A stretch of DNA of 59,907 nucleotides. It comes from CAYXGZ01 sp964464755. GTDB taxonomy: Bacteria; Planctomycetota; MHYJ01; JACPRB01. The stretch is from assembly GCA_964464755.1 (NCBI GenBank), contig CAYXGZ010000021.1, positions 1-59,907 of the forward strand, read 5' to 3'. How positions within the stretch are numbered: the stretch's first letter is position 1; each line of letters opens with the position of its first letter. This document shows, piece after piece, positions 1 through 8,346 of this stretch. A model generated the notes under the pieces. It was given only the letters and a program-made list of their open reading frames with translations, did no database searches and was not told the origin of the DNA. Position numbers and translations under genes: made by a program.

Positions 1-1126
1 TTAGCACTCCTACTTCCTTTTACACTTAGCCCTGATTTTGGGACCTTAGCCGGCGGTCTGGGCTGTTTCCCTTTTGAAAAGCAAGCTTATCCCAACCTTT
101 CTGACTCCCGAGGTAGTCGCACCGGTATTCGGAGTTTGGTTCGGCAGGGTAGTCGGGTAGACCCCCAAAACCGATTCAGTCTCTCTACCCCCAGTACGTA
201 GTTCCTCGAGGCTAGCCCCAAAGCTATTTCGGGGAGAACCAGCAATTCGCCGATTTGACTAGTCTTTTGCTCCTACACGGCGCTCATCTCAGAAGTTTTC
301 ATCCTTCACGAGTTCGGACCTCCCCCTGGTGTTACCCAGGGTTCATCCTGGCGCTGCGTAGATCATCGGCATTCGGGCTTATTGCCAACCACTGAGTCGC
401 CCATTTCGGACTCGCTTTCGCTCCGCCTCCGGCGCATAACGCCTTAGGCTCGCAGCTGACAATAGCTCCCGGACTCATTAAGCAAAAGGCACCACGTCAG
501 GCCTTGCGGCCCTCCGAGTGTTTGTAAGTGCATGGTTTCAGATCTTTTCACTCCCCTCTCGGGGTTCTTTTCACCATTCGCTCGCGCTACTTAGTTCACT
601 ATCGGTCTCCCAGGAGTATTTAGCCTTGTGCGATGGTCCGCACGGATTCCCGCCTGTTTTCCCGTGGCAGGCGGTACTTGGGACATTCTCAAGGGAAACG
701 ATCAACGTTGCGCGTACGGGGCTGTCACCCTCTGTGGCCGGCCTTTCCAGACCTTTCCACTACGCTGACCGTTTGTCAAATCCCCTCCCGCCGGGCGGCA
801 GGGAAGAGGTATCCCACGACACCGTGAAGGCAACGTCCGCCCACTTGACACCTTCGTCGGTTTAGGCTGTTCCGCGTTCGCTCGCCGCTACTGACGGAAT
901 CGATGGCTCGTTCTGTTCCCGTGGTTACTGAGATGTTTCACTTCGCCACGTATGGCTCTCCCCCTTGCGGAGGAGGGACCGGTGTTCACACCGGCCGGGT
1001 TTCCCCATTCGGAAATCCGGGGATCGCTACCTGCTCAGCGGTTCCCCCCGGCTTATCGCAGCTCGCCGCGTCCTTCGTCGCCTCTGGGAGCCAAGGCATC
1101 CTCCATGCACCCTTAGTAGCTTATCC
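1..1126 (-). rRNA. rrl: 23S ribosomal RNA, 5' portion (runs off the window start)
   Basis: The reverse complement is a recognisable large-subunit rRNA. The 5' end shows the conserved start GGATAAGCTACTAAGG, then GGATGCC and CAGAGGCGACGAAGGACG, as in the E. coli 23S 5' domain. Further in is the conserved GGGGAGAACCAGC block. The mature 5' end is placed at about 1126 by alignment in mind with the E. coli 5' end; the 3' part lies outside the window. No 16S gene or 16S-23S spacer tRNA lies upstream. Instead there is a leader, a promoter and a protein gene, so this 23S looks transcribed on its own. Apparent reading frames across this stretch are artefacts of rRNA sequence. Confidence 0.96.
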
Positions 1127-1490
1127 GCATCTATTCGAATCCCACGATCTCGCCCGGCCGCCGTCAAAAGCGACCTGGCCGCCCTTTCGGACGCGATCGG
1201 AGGGTGCGGTTCCAGCCATCCTATTTGGCGCTGGTAATATGAAATTTGCCCTTTTGCTCTGAAGACATGAACGTGAATTCATGCCTCAGACCTTCCCGAT
1301 TGTCAGAGATCTTCCCCCGTCCCCGGGGTCGGTCGTCCCTTCCGGGACGTCCGTTCGACCAAGCTTTCTAGAGAACAAGCCGCGGCGAATGCGACACCGC
1401 GGCCACGTTTCGTTCGGGTTGCCTTCTTCGGACGACGGGCGTCTCGATCCGGCGGATCCGACGGTGATTCCAACCACCGTCAGTGGGGGG
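1127..1490 (-). other. 23S rRNA leader (no gene)
   Basis: This 364-nt stretch between the 23S promoter and the mature 23S 5' end holds no credible coding frame and no tRNA. It contains short hairpins: CGTCCC/GGGACG around a GGAA loop (1334-1349) and ACGGTG/CACCGT (1461-1480, at the predicted transcript start). It also contains a boxA-like antitermination site. It is probably cleaved off during processing, with the 23S-flanking part pairing with the 3' flank outside the window. Confidence 0.7.
1298..1311 (-). promoter_or_regulatory. boxA-like rRNA antitermination site
   Basis: On the minus strand this reads GATCTCTGACAATC, close to the boxA seen in bacterial rRNA leaders (the CTTTGACAAT type). 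It sits downstream of the promoter and about 170 nt before the mature 23S. A boxA is expected there for NusB/NusE-dependent antitermination of an independently transcribed 23S. Confidence 0.55.
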
Positions 1491-1492
1491 CA

Positions 1493-1520
1493 ATTATAGG
1501 CGGAGCCTTCCCCGTGTCAA
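1493..1520 (-). promoter_or_regulatory. Consensus housekeeping promoter for the 23S gene
   Basis: On the minus strand, a perfect -35 TTGACA (1515-1520) and a perfect -10 TATAAT (1493-1498) are separated by 16 bp. A T-rich tract (1535-1541) upstream could act as an UP element. This is the closest match to consensus seen in the window, as expected for an rRNA promoter, and it supports independent transcription of the 23S. Confidence 0.85.
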
Positions 1521-1546
1521 CAAGATTCGCGGCGAAAAAATCGGAA

Positions 1547-2368
1547 TCAGTGCGTTCCCCCCGACGACGGCTTCGCGGGCTGCGCCCACGTCGCCACCTC
1601 GGTCTCCAGCCCCACCGTCGCGCCCAGCTTCATCTGCGAGGCCGGCACCTTCTCGCCCGCCAGCAGCTTCGTCACCGACGCGGGATCCACCTGCTCGATG
1701 CCCCCCCCGCGGTACACGAACGCCGTCGTCACCACGAACGTCGCGTCGGGACGGTGGTACCCGCCGCCGTAGTAGTTCTTCGGATCCGCCGCCAGCTTCG
1801 GCCCCAGCTCCTCCGGGGTCGTCTGCGCCTTCTCGTACCCCTTCGCCGAGATCTGCACCGTGCCCTGGGGATCCAGCACCCGCTGCCGCCGCACGTACCG
1901 CACGATCGCGATGATCGGCCGCTGCTCGCCGCTCACGATCGCGAACATCGGCGCCGCCGACGCGTCGTACTTCTTCAGGTCCGCCTCGGTCAGGTCCGCC
2001 GCCAGCACCGTCGTCGCGTCCGCCGGCTTCTCCATCCCCGGCGCCGCGCCCGGCAGGTTCAACTCCGCCCCCGAGTACACGAGCAGCGGGATCCTCGTCC
2101 TGGCGGCCTTCGCCTCCACGTTCCGCAGCACGACCCCCGTGTCGATCCACTGGTACGTGCTCGTCACCCGGCCCGTGGTCGTCGCCTCCTCGGTCTTCTT
2201 GAACGGCGCGGCCTTCGCCTCCATCGCCGCGATGGCGCCCTCCTGGTTCATCCGGTTGAAGTGCAGCGCCAGCTGGTTCTTGAAGTCGGCGACCTGGGCC
2301 TTGTACTCCGAGGGCCCGCACGCCGCCAGCAACGCCGGGATGAACGCGACCGCCAGGATTCGACGCAT
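1547..2368 (-). CDS. Putative lipoprotein of unknown function (273 aa)
   Basis: The N-terminus MRRILAVAFIPALLAAC is a lipoprotein signal peptide with lipobox LAAC and Cys17 as the lipidated residue, followed by GPSEYK. This start was preferred over an upstream frame extension because it puts the signal peptide first. The mature protein starts with a short helical segment, then mixed alpha/beta sequence with a YYGGGYH motif near residue 210. I do not recognise a family. It probably sits on the outer face of a membrane. It lies just upstream of the 23S promoter in the same orientation but has its own stop, and a TATATT -10-like box lies before it. Its function is unknown. Confidence 0.75.
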   Translation of the reverse strand: MRRILAVAFIPALLAACGPSEYKAQVADFKNQLALHFNRMNQEGAIAAMEAKAAPFKKTEEATTTGRVTSTYQWIDTGVVLRNVEAKAARTRIPLLVYSGAELNLPGAAPGMEKPADATTVLAADLTEADLKKYDASAAPMFAIVSGEQRPIIAIVRYVRRQRVLDPQGTVQISAKGYEKAQTTPEELGPKLAADPKNYYGGGYHRPDATFVVTTAFVYRGGGIEQVDPASVTKLLAGEKVPASQMKLGATVGLETEVATWAQPAKPSSGGTH

Positions 2369-2455
2369 GCCGTCCTCCGCGATGAGTCCTTGGTACGAGG
2401 ACGGAATATAGCACCCCCGTCCCTGCGCCTCCAAGCGTTTTGGCCGGCCCGTTCC

Positions 2456-2485
2456 TTGTCCCCCCCTGCGCCTCCGGGGTATAAA
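2456..2485 (+). promoter_or_regulatory. Promoter of the methyltransferase/glycosyltransferase pair
   Basis: TTGTCC (2456-2461), 18-bp spacer, TATAAA (2480-2485), then only 5 nt to the ATG at 2491. The transcript would start at or next to the start codon, so the mRNA is probably leaderless. Confidence 0.55.
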
Positions 2486-2490
2486 CGGGC

Positions 2491-3081
2491 ATGGCTTGGA
2501 TGGCCGACCACGCGCGCTTCCTCATCAACTTCATCCGCCACCCGGGCTCCGTCGGCGCCATCCTCCCGTCCTCCCGCTGGCTCGCCGCCGCCATGGTCGG
2601 CGACCTCGGGCTCGAGCAGGCCCGCACCGTCGTCGAGGTCGGCCCCGGCACCGGCGCCTTCACCGGCGCCGCCCTGCGCAAGATCCCCGACGACGCCCTT
2701 TTCCTCGCCGTCGAGCTGAACGCCGAGTTCGCCGCCGACCTCGTCCGCCGCTTCCCGCGGGCCCGCGTCGTCCAGGACTCCGCCGAGAACCTCGAGGCCC
2801 ACCTCGCCGCCCACGGCCGCGCCGGCCAGGTCGACGCCGTCCTCTCCAGCCTCCCCTGGGCCTCCTTCCCGTACGAGCTCCAGGAGCGCCTCCTCCGCTC
2901 CATCACCGCCTCCCTGCGGCCCGGCGGCCGCTTCTCGACCTTCGCCTACTTCCACGCCCGCGCCCTCCCCGGCGCCCGGCGCTTCCGCGAGATGCTCGAC
3001 GGCGCCTTCCGCACCGTCGTGACCACCCGCGTCGAATGGCGCAACGTCCCCCCCGCGCTCGTCTACCGGTGCGAGCGATGA
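2491..3081 (+). CDS. SAM-dependent methyltransferase, phospholipid N-methyltransferase/KsgA-like (196 aa)
   Basis: Probably transfers methyl groups from S-adenosylmethionine, perhaps to a phospholipid head group. A Rossmann motif I, VVEVGPGTGAFT, is at residues 47-58, with acidic VELN in strand 2. A SLPWASFP stretch near residue 117 occupies the motif IV position. The N-terminus (FLINFIRHPGSVGAILPSS) is typical of the PmtA-like group that resembles rRNA dimethyladenosine transferases. The length of 196 aa fits PmtA-type enzymes. The next gene starts inside its stop codon (ATGA), so the two are translationally coupled. The substrate is inferred from family resemblance only; another small acceptor is possible. 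Confidence 0.75.
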   Translation: MAWMADHARFLINFIRHPGSVGAILPSSRWLAAAMVGDLGLEQARTVVEVGPGTGAFTGAALRKIPDDALFLAVELNAEFAADLVRRFPRARVVQDSAENLEAHLAAHGRAGQVDAVLSSLPWASFPYELQERLLRSITASLRPGGRFSTFAYFHARALPGARRFREMLDGAFRTVVTTRVEWRNVPPALVYRCER

Positions 3082-4097
3082 AGGTCCTCTTCCTGACGAC
3101 CAAGTCCGGCACCCCGAGCACCCGCTGGCGCGTCGGCCAGCTCCTCCCGGCCCTCCGGGCGACCGGCCTCCAGGTCGACGCCGTCGAGATGACCGGCGGC
3201 GTCATCTCCAAGCTCGGCGCCATCCAGCGCGCCGGCGAGTACGACGTCGTCGTCCTCCAGAAGCGCCTCCTCCCCAAGCTCCTCAACCACCGCCTCCGCT
3301 CCGTCGCCAAGCGCCTCGTCTTCGAGTTCGACGACGCCGTCGACCTCAAGAAGACCGACACCGGCGTCCGCGTCTCCACCACCCGCGAGCGCCGCTTCCG
3401 CCGCATCCTCCGCGCCGTCGACGCCGTCATCGTCCCCAACGACCATCTCGCCGACCTCGCCCGGCGCGAGACCGACGACCCCGCCCGCGTCCACGTGCTC
3501 CCGACCGCCGTCGACCTCGCGAAGTGGGCCCCGCGCCCGCCCGCCCGCCGCGAGTGGCCCTACACGATCGGCTGGGTCGGCACCGCCGCCAACGTCCACG
3601 CCCTCGAGATCATCGCCCCGGCCCTCGTGAAGTCGAGCCGGCGCCACCGCGACCTGCGCCTCCGCGTCATCTGCGACGCGAAGATCGAGATCCCCGAGGT
3701 CCAGGTCGAGCACCAGCCGTTCTCCGCCGAGAACGAGGCCGCCGACCTGCGCTCGCTCGACATCGCCGTCGCGCCCCTCGTCGAGGACGCCTGGACCCGC
3801 GGCAAGGTCAGCACGAAGATCCTCGCCTACTTCGCGGCCGGCGTCCCGACCGTCGCCAGCGACGTGAACGCCCACCGGTTCTACATCGAGCCGGGCCGCA
3901 ACGGCTTCCTCGCCGGCACGCTCGCCCAGTGGGAGGACGCCCTCGAGAAGCTCCTCGCCTCGCCCGAGCTCCGCGACCAGGTCGGCGGCGCCGCCCGCCG
4001 GACCGCCGAGGAACGCTTCTCGCTCGACTCGGTCGCGCCGAAGTACGCCGCCCTGTTCCGCTCCCTCCTCGAGACGGCCCCCGCGGTCGACCGTTGA
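3078..4097 (+). CDS. Glycosyltransferase, GT4-like (339 aa)
   Basis: Likely cytoplasmic sugar transferase for lipid-linked or surface glycans. The N-terminal domain begins MKVLFLTTKSGTPSTRWRV, as in proteins that bind the acceptor, with an FEFDDAVDL segment near residue 92. The C-terminal Rossmann half has IGWVGTAANVHAL near residue 165 and the nucleotide-sugar site region around STKILAYFAAGVPTVASDV, typical of GT-B family 4 enzymes. Its ATG overlaps the stop of the methyltransferase gene by 4 nt, so the start is well supported. It may act in the same envelope-lipid pathway as its neighbour. Donor and acceptor are unknown. Confidence 0.8.
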   Translation: MKVLFLTTKSGTPSTRWRVGQLLPALRATGLQVDAVEMTGGVISKLGAIQRAGEYDVVVLQKRLLPKLLNHRLRSVAKRLVFEFDDAVDLKKTDTGVRVSTTRERRFRRILRAVDAVIVPNDHLADLARRETDDPARVHVLPTAVDLAKWAPRPPARREWPYTIGWVGTAANVHALEIIAPALVKSSRRHRDLRLRVICDAKIEIPEVQVEHQPFSAENEAADLRSLDIAVAPLVEDAWTRGKVSTKILAYFAAGVPTVASDVNAHRFYIEPGRNGFLAGTLAQWEDALEKLLASPELRDQVGGAARRTAEERFSLDSVAPKYAALFRSLLETAPAVDR

Positions 4098-4122
4098 AAA
4101 CCCCCCGCGTTCCTGCCATCCT
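4094..4122 (+). promoter_or_regulatory. Possible promoter of the zinc-ribbon kinase gene
   Basis: TTGAAA (4094-4099, overlapping the previous stop codon), 17-bp spacer, CATCCT (4117-4122) preceded by TGC, then 6 nt to the ATG at 4129. The -10 match is weak, but geometry and distance match the other predicted leaderless genes here. Confidence 0.35.
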
Positions 4123-4128
4123 GCGGCG

Positions 4129-6858
4129 ATGAGCGACGCCCCCGCGCCCGACCGCACGGTCTCGGGCTGCACCCGCTGCGGCGGGCCCCTGCACGGCAAC
4201 ACCACCGGGATGTGCCCGCTCTGCACGGCCGGCGCGACCGCCGCGACCGCGGCGCCCGAGCCGCCGCTGCCGGAGGGCACCGTCTTCCGCGGCCTCGTCA
4301 TCGAGGGCGTGCTCGGCAAGGGCGGCATGGGCGTCGTCTACAAGGCCCGCCAGCCCGGGCTCGACCGGCACGTCGCCGTCAAGATCCTCCCGAAGGCGCT
4401 CTCCGCCGACCCGGAGTTCGTCAAGCGCTTCCTCCGCGAGGGCAAGGCCATGGCCTCGCTCACGCACCCGAACATCGTGGCGATCTACGACTTCGGGCAG
4501 GAGGGCGAGCGCCACTTCATCGTGATGGAGTTCGTCGACGGCCTGAACCTTCGCGTGCTCATCCGCGAGAAGCAGCTCAACTCCGGCGAGGCCCTCGCCG
4601 TCATCCCCCAGGTCTGCGACGCCCTGCAGTACGCGCACGGGGAGGGCGTCGTCCACCGCGACATCAAGCCCGAGAACATCCTGCTCGACAAGAAGGGCCG
4701 CGTGAAGATCGCGGACTTCGGCCTCGCGAAGGTCCTCGGCGACCAGACGCGCGCCGAGGCCCTCACCGTGACGAACATGGTGATGGGCACGCCGAACTAC
4801 ATGGCCCCCGAGCAGCTCGAGAACCCCAAGGCCGTCGACCACCGCGCCGACCTCTACTCGCTCGGCGTCGTCCTCTACGAGATGCTCACCGGCGAGCTGC
4901 CCGTCGGCCGCTTCGACCCGCCGTCGAAGCGCGCGAAGATGGACGTCCGGCTCGACCAGGTCGTGATGCGGGCCCTCGAGAAGCACGCGGAGCGCCGCTA
5001 CCAGGACGCGGCGTCGATCAAGACCGACGTCACGCGGATCACGCAGGGCGTCCCGGCCGCCTCCGCCTCGACGCGCGGCCTCGTGCTCGCCCTCGGCGCG
5101 GCCGTCGTGGCGCTCGCCGTCGTCCTGGTCGTCGTGCTGGCGAGGAAGGGGCCGGTCGCGAGCCCCTCGCCGACGGCGACGCTGGCGGCCCCGACCGCGA
5201 CCCCCGAGCCCGACTGGTTCGCCGGGTCCCGCATCCGCGACGAGGAGCTGCCCCGCGACTGGAAGCACCCGGCCGCGACCTTCGACTCCACCGATCCCGG
5301 CGAGATCCTCCAGCGGGTCAACTACCTCGGCCTCGGCGACGGGGCCAAGCGGCTCAAGCGCGTCCGCCTCGAGGTCGTGGGCGCCGAGCGCCACGAGCAC
5401 GTCCAGGCCTGGACGCTCGAGTTCGACTCCGAGGAGTCCGCCGCCGCGGGCCTCCAGGCCCTGGCGACGAAGCACAAGGACGGATCGCCCGGCCTCGTCG
5501 CCGTGAAGCGCGTCGTCTTCTTCGGGTGGGCGGGCTTCCAGCTCCCGGTGAAGGTCTCGCTCGTGCTCCAGAAGATCGAGGACCTCGTGCGGTCCCGGTG
5601 GGGGGCCGCGCCGGCCCAGCGCCGCGGGCCCTCGCTCGTCATCGCCGAGGATCTTCCGCCGGGATGGCAGCGCGCCAAGGCCTGGAAGGGCGAGTCGCTG
5701 CCGATCACGGATCCGGCCAAGGTGCTCGGCGACCTCGCCGCGTGGTGGAAGGTGGATCCCGAGACGGTGTGGGACGTCGAGTGCAGCGCGGTCGGCCCGG
5801 CCGCCGAGCCGGAGGCGGTCCGCATCCTCTCGGTCCGCTGCACCGATTCCGAGCCGGTCGCCGAGTTCCAGGTGAAGGGCCGCACGATCGGCGAGCCCGA
5901 GGGGATCGCGCGCGCGGAGATCTTCGCGGAGAACCACCGCCTCGCCGTGGTCGCCCTGCATTCCAAGTCGCCGGAGGCCCAGTCCGGCTTCGACACGCTG
6001 ACCCGGCGGATCGGGGACCGCATCGATTACGGGCACGGGCTCAAGCTCGAACCCAAGGTGCGCGTGGACCGGGTGCGGGTCGTCGATTCCGAGATCGAGA
6101 TCGTCTTCGACCTCATGGGGGCGTCGCTGCGGCGGCTCAAGGAGCGGGGCACCTGGAAGCACAAGCTCCAGATGGGCTGGGCCACCGCGATCGAATGGGA
6201 CGCGCCGCCGCCGGCGGACCTGACGCGCCAGGGTCCCGTCGTCCGGGCGGTGGTGAAGGTGCCCGTCGACGACCGCGTCGCGCGCGCCCTCGAGCTGCGG
6301 CCCTCGTCGCTCAACCTGGAGATCGCCTTCGACCTGCCGGACGAGGCCGACCCGATCAAGCTGAACCACGGTCTCGAGCCGGAGACCTTCCCGAAGCGCT
6401 TCCTCGACGGCCTCGGCCGCTACGCGCTGAACGGGAACGACCTGCCCACCGGCTGGGAGTACCGCTGGCGCGACGACGACGAGCACTTCCCGCGCTGGTG
6501 CGATTCGGAGAAGGAGCTGGACTGGCTGGCCGAGGAACTCAAGGGCCTGGCCCCGCTGGCGGGGAGTTCGCTCCGCGCGGGGTTCCTCTACGCCCTCGCC
6601 CCGAAGCAGTGGAAGAAGGGCGGGGCGGGTTTCGAGGCCCTGCGCGTCGCGGTGCTGCACATGCCCGAGGAGGCCTCGCGCGTCGCGTTCCTCGGCAAGG
6701 CCCGGGCCGTGACCGCGATGAGCGGCTCCGACCGCCACGTGGTGATCGCGTCGGGGGCGTTCGTGGCCGTGGCCTGGCTCCGGGGCACCGACGCCGCCGC
6801 GATCGAGGGCTTCGACCGCTTCGCGGCGCTCCTGCGCCGCAAGCTCGGCGTCGAGTAG
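4129..6858 (+). CDS. Membrane Ser/Thr protein kinase with N-terminal zinc ribbon and large extracytoplasmic region (909 aa)
   Basis: Phosphorylates Ser/Thr of unknown targets. A four-Cys zinc ribbon (Cys14, Cys17, Cys29, Cys32) is followed by a Hanks-type kinase domain at about 53-305. It has GKGGMG (63-68), catalytic Lys85, HRDIKPEN with Asp178, DFG at 196-198 and APE at 226-228, so it should be active. A single transmembrane helix spans about 316-338. About 550 residues follow outside the membrane, with TPT/SPT-rich linker sequence and then repeated mixed alpha/beta modules that I do not recognise. The topology suggests a receptor kinase sensing an envelope signal. It ends 3 bp from the convergent aminopeptidase gene. 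Confidence 0.9.
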   Translation: MSDAPAPDRTVSGCTRCGGPLHGNTTGMCPLCTAGATAATAAPEPPLPEGTVFRGLVIEGVLGKGGMGVVYKARQPGLDRHVAVKILPKALSADPEFVKRFLREGKAMASLTHPNIVAIYDFGQEGERHFIVMEFVDGLNLRVLIREKQLNSGEALAVIPQVCDALQYAHGEGVVHRDIKPENILLDKKGRVKIADFGLAKVLGDQTRAEALTVTNMVMGTPNYMAPEQLENPKAVDHRADLYSLGVVLYEMLTGELPVGRFDPPSKRAKMDVRLDQVVMRALEKHAERRYQDAASIKTDVTRITQGVPAASASTRGLVLALGAAVVALAVVLVVVLARKGPVASPSPTATLAAPTATPEPDWFAGSRIRDEELPRDWKHPAATFDSTDPGEILQRVNYLGLGDGAKRLKRVRLEVVGAERHEHVQAWTLEFDSEESAAAGLQALATKHKDGSPGLVAVKRVVFFGWAGFQLPVKVSLVLQKIEDLVRSRWGAAPAQRRGPSLVIAEDLPPGWQRAKAWKGESLPITDPAKVLGDLAAWWKVDPETVWDVECSAVGPAAEPEAVRILSVRCTDSEPVAEFQVKGRTIGEPEGIARAEIFAENHRLAVVALHSKSPEAQSGFDTLTRRIGDRIDYGHGLKLEPKVRVDRVRVVDSEIEIVFDLMGASLRRLKERGTWKHKLQMGWATAIEWDAPPPADLTRQGPVVRAVVKVPVDDRVARALELRPSSLNLEIAFDLPDEADPIKLNHGLEPETFPKRFLDGLGRYALNGNDLPTGWEYRWRDDDEHFPRWCDSEKELDWLAEELKGLAPLAGSSLRAGFLYALAPKQWKKGGAGFEALRVAVLHMPEEASRVAFLGKARAVTAMSGSDRHVVIASGAFVAVAWLRGTDAAAIEGFDRFAALLRRKLGVE

Positions 6859-6861
6859 GGC

Positions 6862-8346
6862 CTAGCCCGCGACGTTCTCCAGGTAGCGCAGCAGCGTCCT
6901 CACCCCGACCCCCGTGCCGCCCGCGGGCTTGTACACGTGCGCGGACTCCACGAGCGCCGGGCCCGCGATGTCGAGGTGGGCCCAGGGGATGCCCTCGTCC
7001 ACGAACTGCTTGAGGAAGAGCGCCGCGGTGATGGAGCCGCCCCAGCGGCCGCCGGAGTTCTTCATGTCCGCGACGTCGGACTTGATCATGTCCCAGTACT
7101 CCTCCTCGAGCGGCATCGGCCAGAACTTCTCGCCCGTCGAGCGCCCGGCCGCGACGACCTGGTTGACGAGGTTCTGGTCGGTCCCGAAGACCGCGCTGAT
7201 CTCCGGCCCGAGGGCCACGACCGCGGCGCCGGTGAGGGTCGCCAGGTCGAGGATGGCGTCGGGTTTGAGCCGCGACGCGTAGGAGAGGGCGTCGGAAAGG
7301 ACGAGGCGCCCCTCGGCGTCCGTGTTGATGATCTCCATCGTCTTGCCGTTCATGGCGCGGAGCACGTCGCGGGTCTTGTACGCCGAGCCCCCGGGCATGT
7401 TCTCGGAGGCGGCGATGATCCCGTGCACGTTGACCTTCGGCTTGAACTCGCGCAGCGCGCGGAAGAGGCCGATCACCGCGGCCGCGCCGGACATGTCGTC
7501 CTTCATGTTGAGCATCCCGTCCGCGGGCTTGATGCAGAGTCCGCCGGAGTCGAAGGTGATGCCCTTGCCGCAGACCGCGATCGTCTTCTTCGCGCCGGGC
7601 GCCCGGTACGTCAGGTGGACGAAGCGCGGAGGCTCGGTGCTGCCCGCGGAGACGCCGAGCAGGCCGCCCATGCCCAGCCGCTTCGCCGCCTTCTCGTCGA
7701 TGACGCGGATCGAGATCGTCCGGTCGCCGCGGGCGACGTCGCGGGCGGCGTCGGCGAGGTACCGGGGCGTGCAGATGCTGGGCGGCTCGTTGACGAGGTC
7801 CCGCGTCAGGCAGGTCGCCTCCGCGAAGATCCGGCCGCGGCGCACGCCCTCGTTCACGTCGACGAGGTCGGCGGAACTGCCCGCCTCGATGCGGACCGTC
7901 CCGACCTTCGAGGGCGCGGGCTTCACCGACTTCCACTTCGAGTACTCGTACCCGGAGAGGAGGAAGCCCTCGGTGACGGCCTGGGCCTGCTCGCGCAACG
8001 ACACGTCGGCGCGACCGCCCTCCGGGAGGCGGACGAGGACCTCGGGCGCACCGGCCTTCAGGCGATTCGCGGCGGCCGCGGCGGCGCGGCGGAACTTCTC
8101 GGCGTCGACCTTCCCGTTCCGACCGAGCCCCGCCACGACGACCCGACGGGCGGGGACCCCGCCCGCGGGATAGAACGCCAGGACCGCCTTCTCCTTGCCC
8201 TTGAACTCCTCGTTCCTCGAGGCCTCGGCGACGAGGCGGGCGAGCGCGGCGTCGGCCCGCGCGTCCTTCGCGTCCTCGAACGCGAACGTGACGAGCGTGT
8301 CGGGCCGGGACGGGGCGGACTTCCGGGCGATGGCGCTGACCTTCAT
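6862..8346 (-). CDS. pepA: Leucyl aminopeptidase, M17 family (494 aa)
   Basis: Cytosolic two-metal exopeptidase removing N-terminal residues from peptides, normally a hexamer. The metal and catalytic signatures are visible: CGKGITFDSGG with the conserved Lys, KDDMSGAAAV, and the family hallmark NTDAEGRL followed by LSDAL. The length matches the usual 480-500 aa. The start ATG overlaps the stop of the upstream aminotransferase gene by 4 nt (ATGA), so the two genes form an operon. No signal peptide. Role: peptide turnover; the link to the aminotransferase could be amino acid recycling. Confidence 0.95.
   Translation of the reverse strand: MKVSAIARKSAPSRPDTLVTFAFEDAKDARADAALARLVAEASRNEEFKGKEKAVLAFYPAGGVPARRVVVAGLGRNGKVDAEKFRRAAAAAANRLKAGAPEVLVRLPEGGRADVSLREQAQAVTEGFLLSGYEYSKWKSVKPAPSKVGTVRIEAGSSADLVDVNEGVRRGRIFAEATCLTRDLVNEPPSICTPRYLADAARDVARGDRTISIRVIDEKAAKRLGMGGLLGVSAGSTEPPRFVHLTYRAPGAKKTIAVCGKGITFDSGGLCIKPADGMLNMKDDMSGAAAVIGLFRALREFKPKVNVHGIIAASENMPGGSAYKTRDVLRAMNGKTMEIINTDAEGRLVLSDALSYASRLKPDAILDLATLTGAAVVALGPEISAVFGTDQNLVNQVVAAGRSTGEKFWPMPLEEEYWDMIKSDVADMKNSGGRWGGSITAALFLKQFVDEGIPWAHLDIAGPALVESAHVYKPAGGTGVGVRTLLRYLENVAG

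Noticed and set aside
518..1262. Several open frames on both strands inside the 23S rRNA and its leader
   Set aside because: The DNA is rRNA by sequence; such translations are well-known annotation artefacts.
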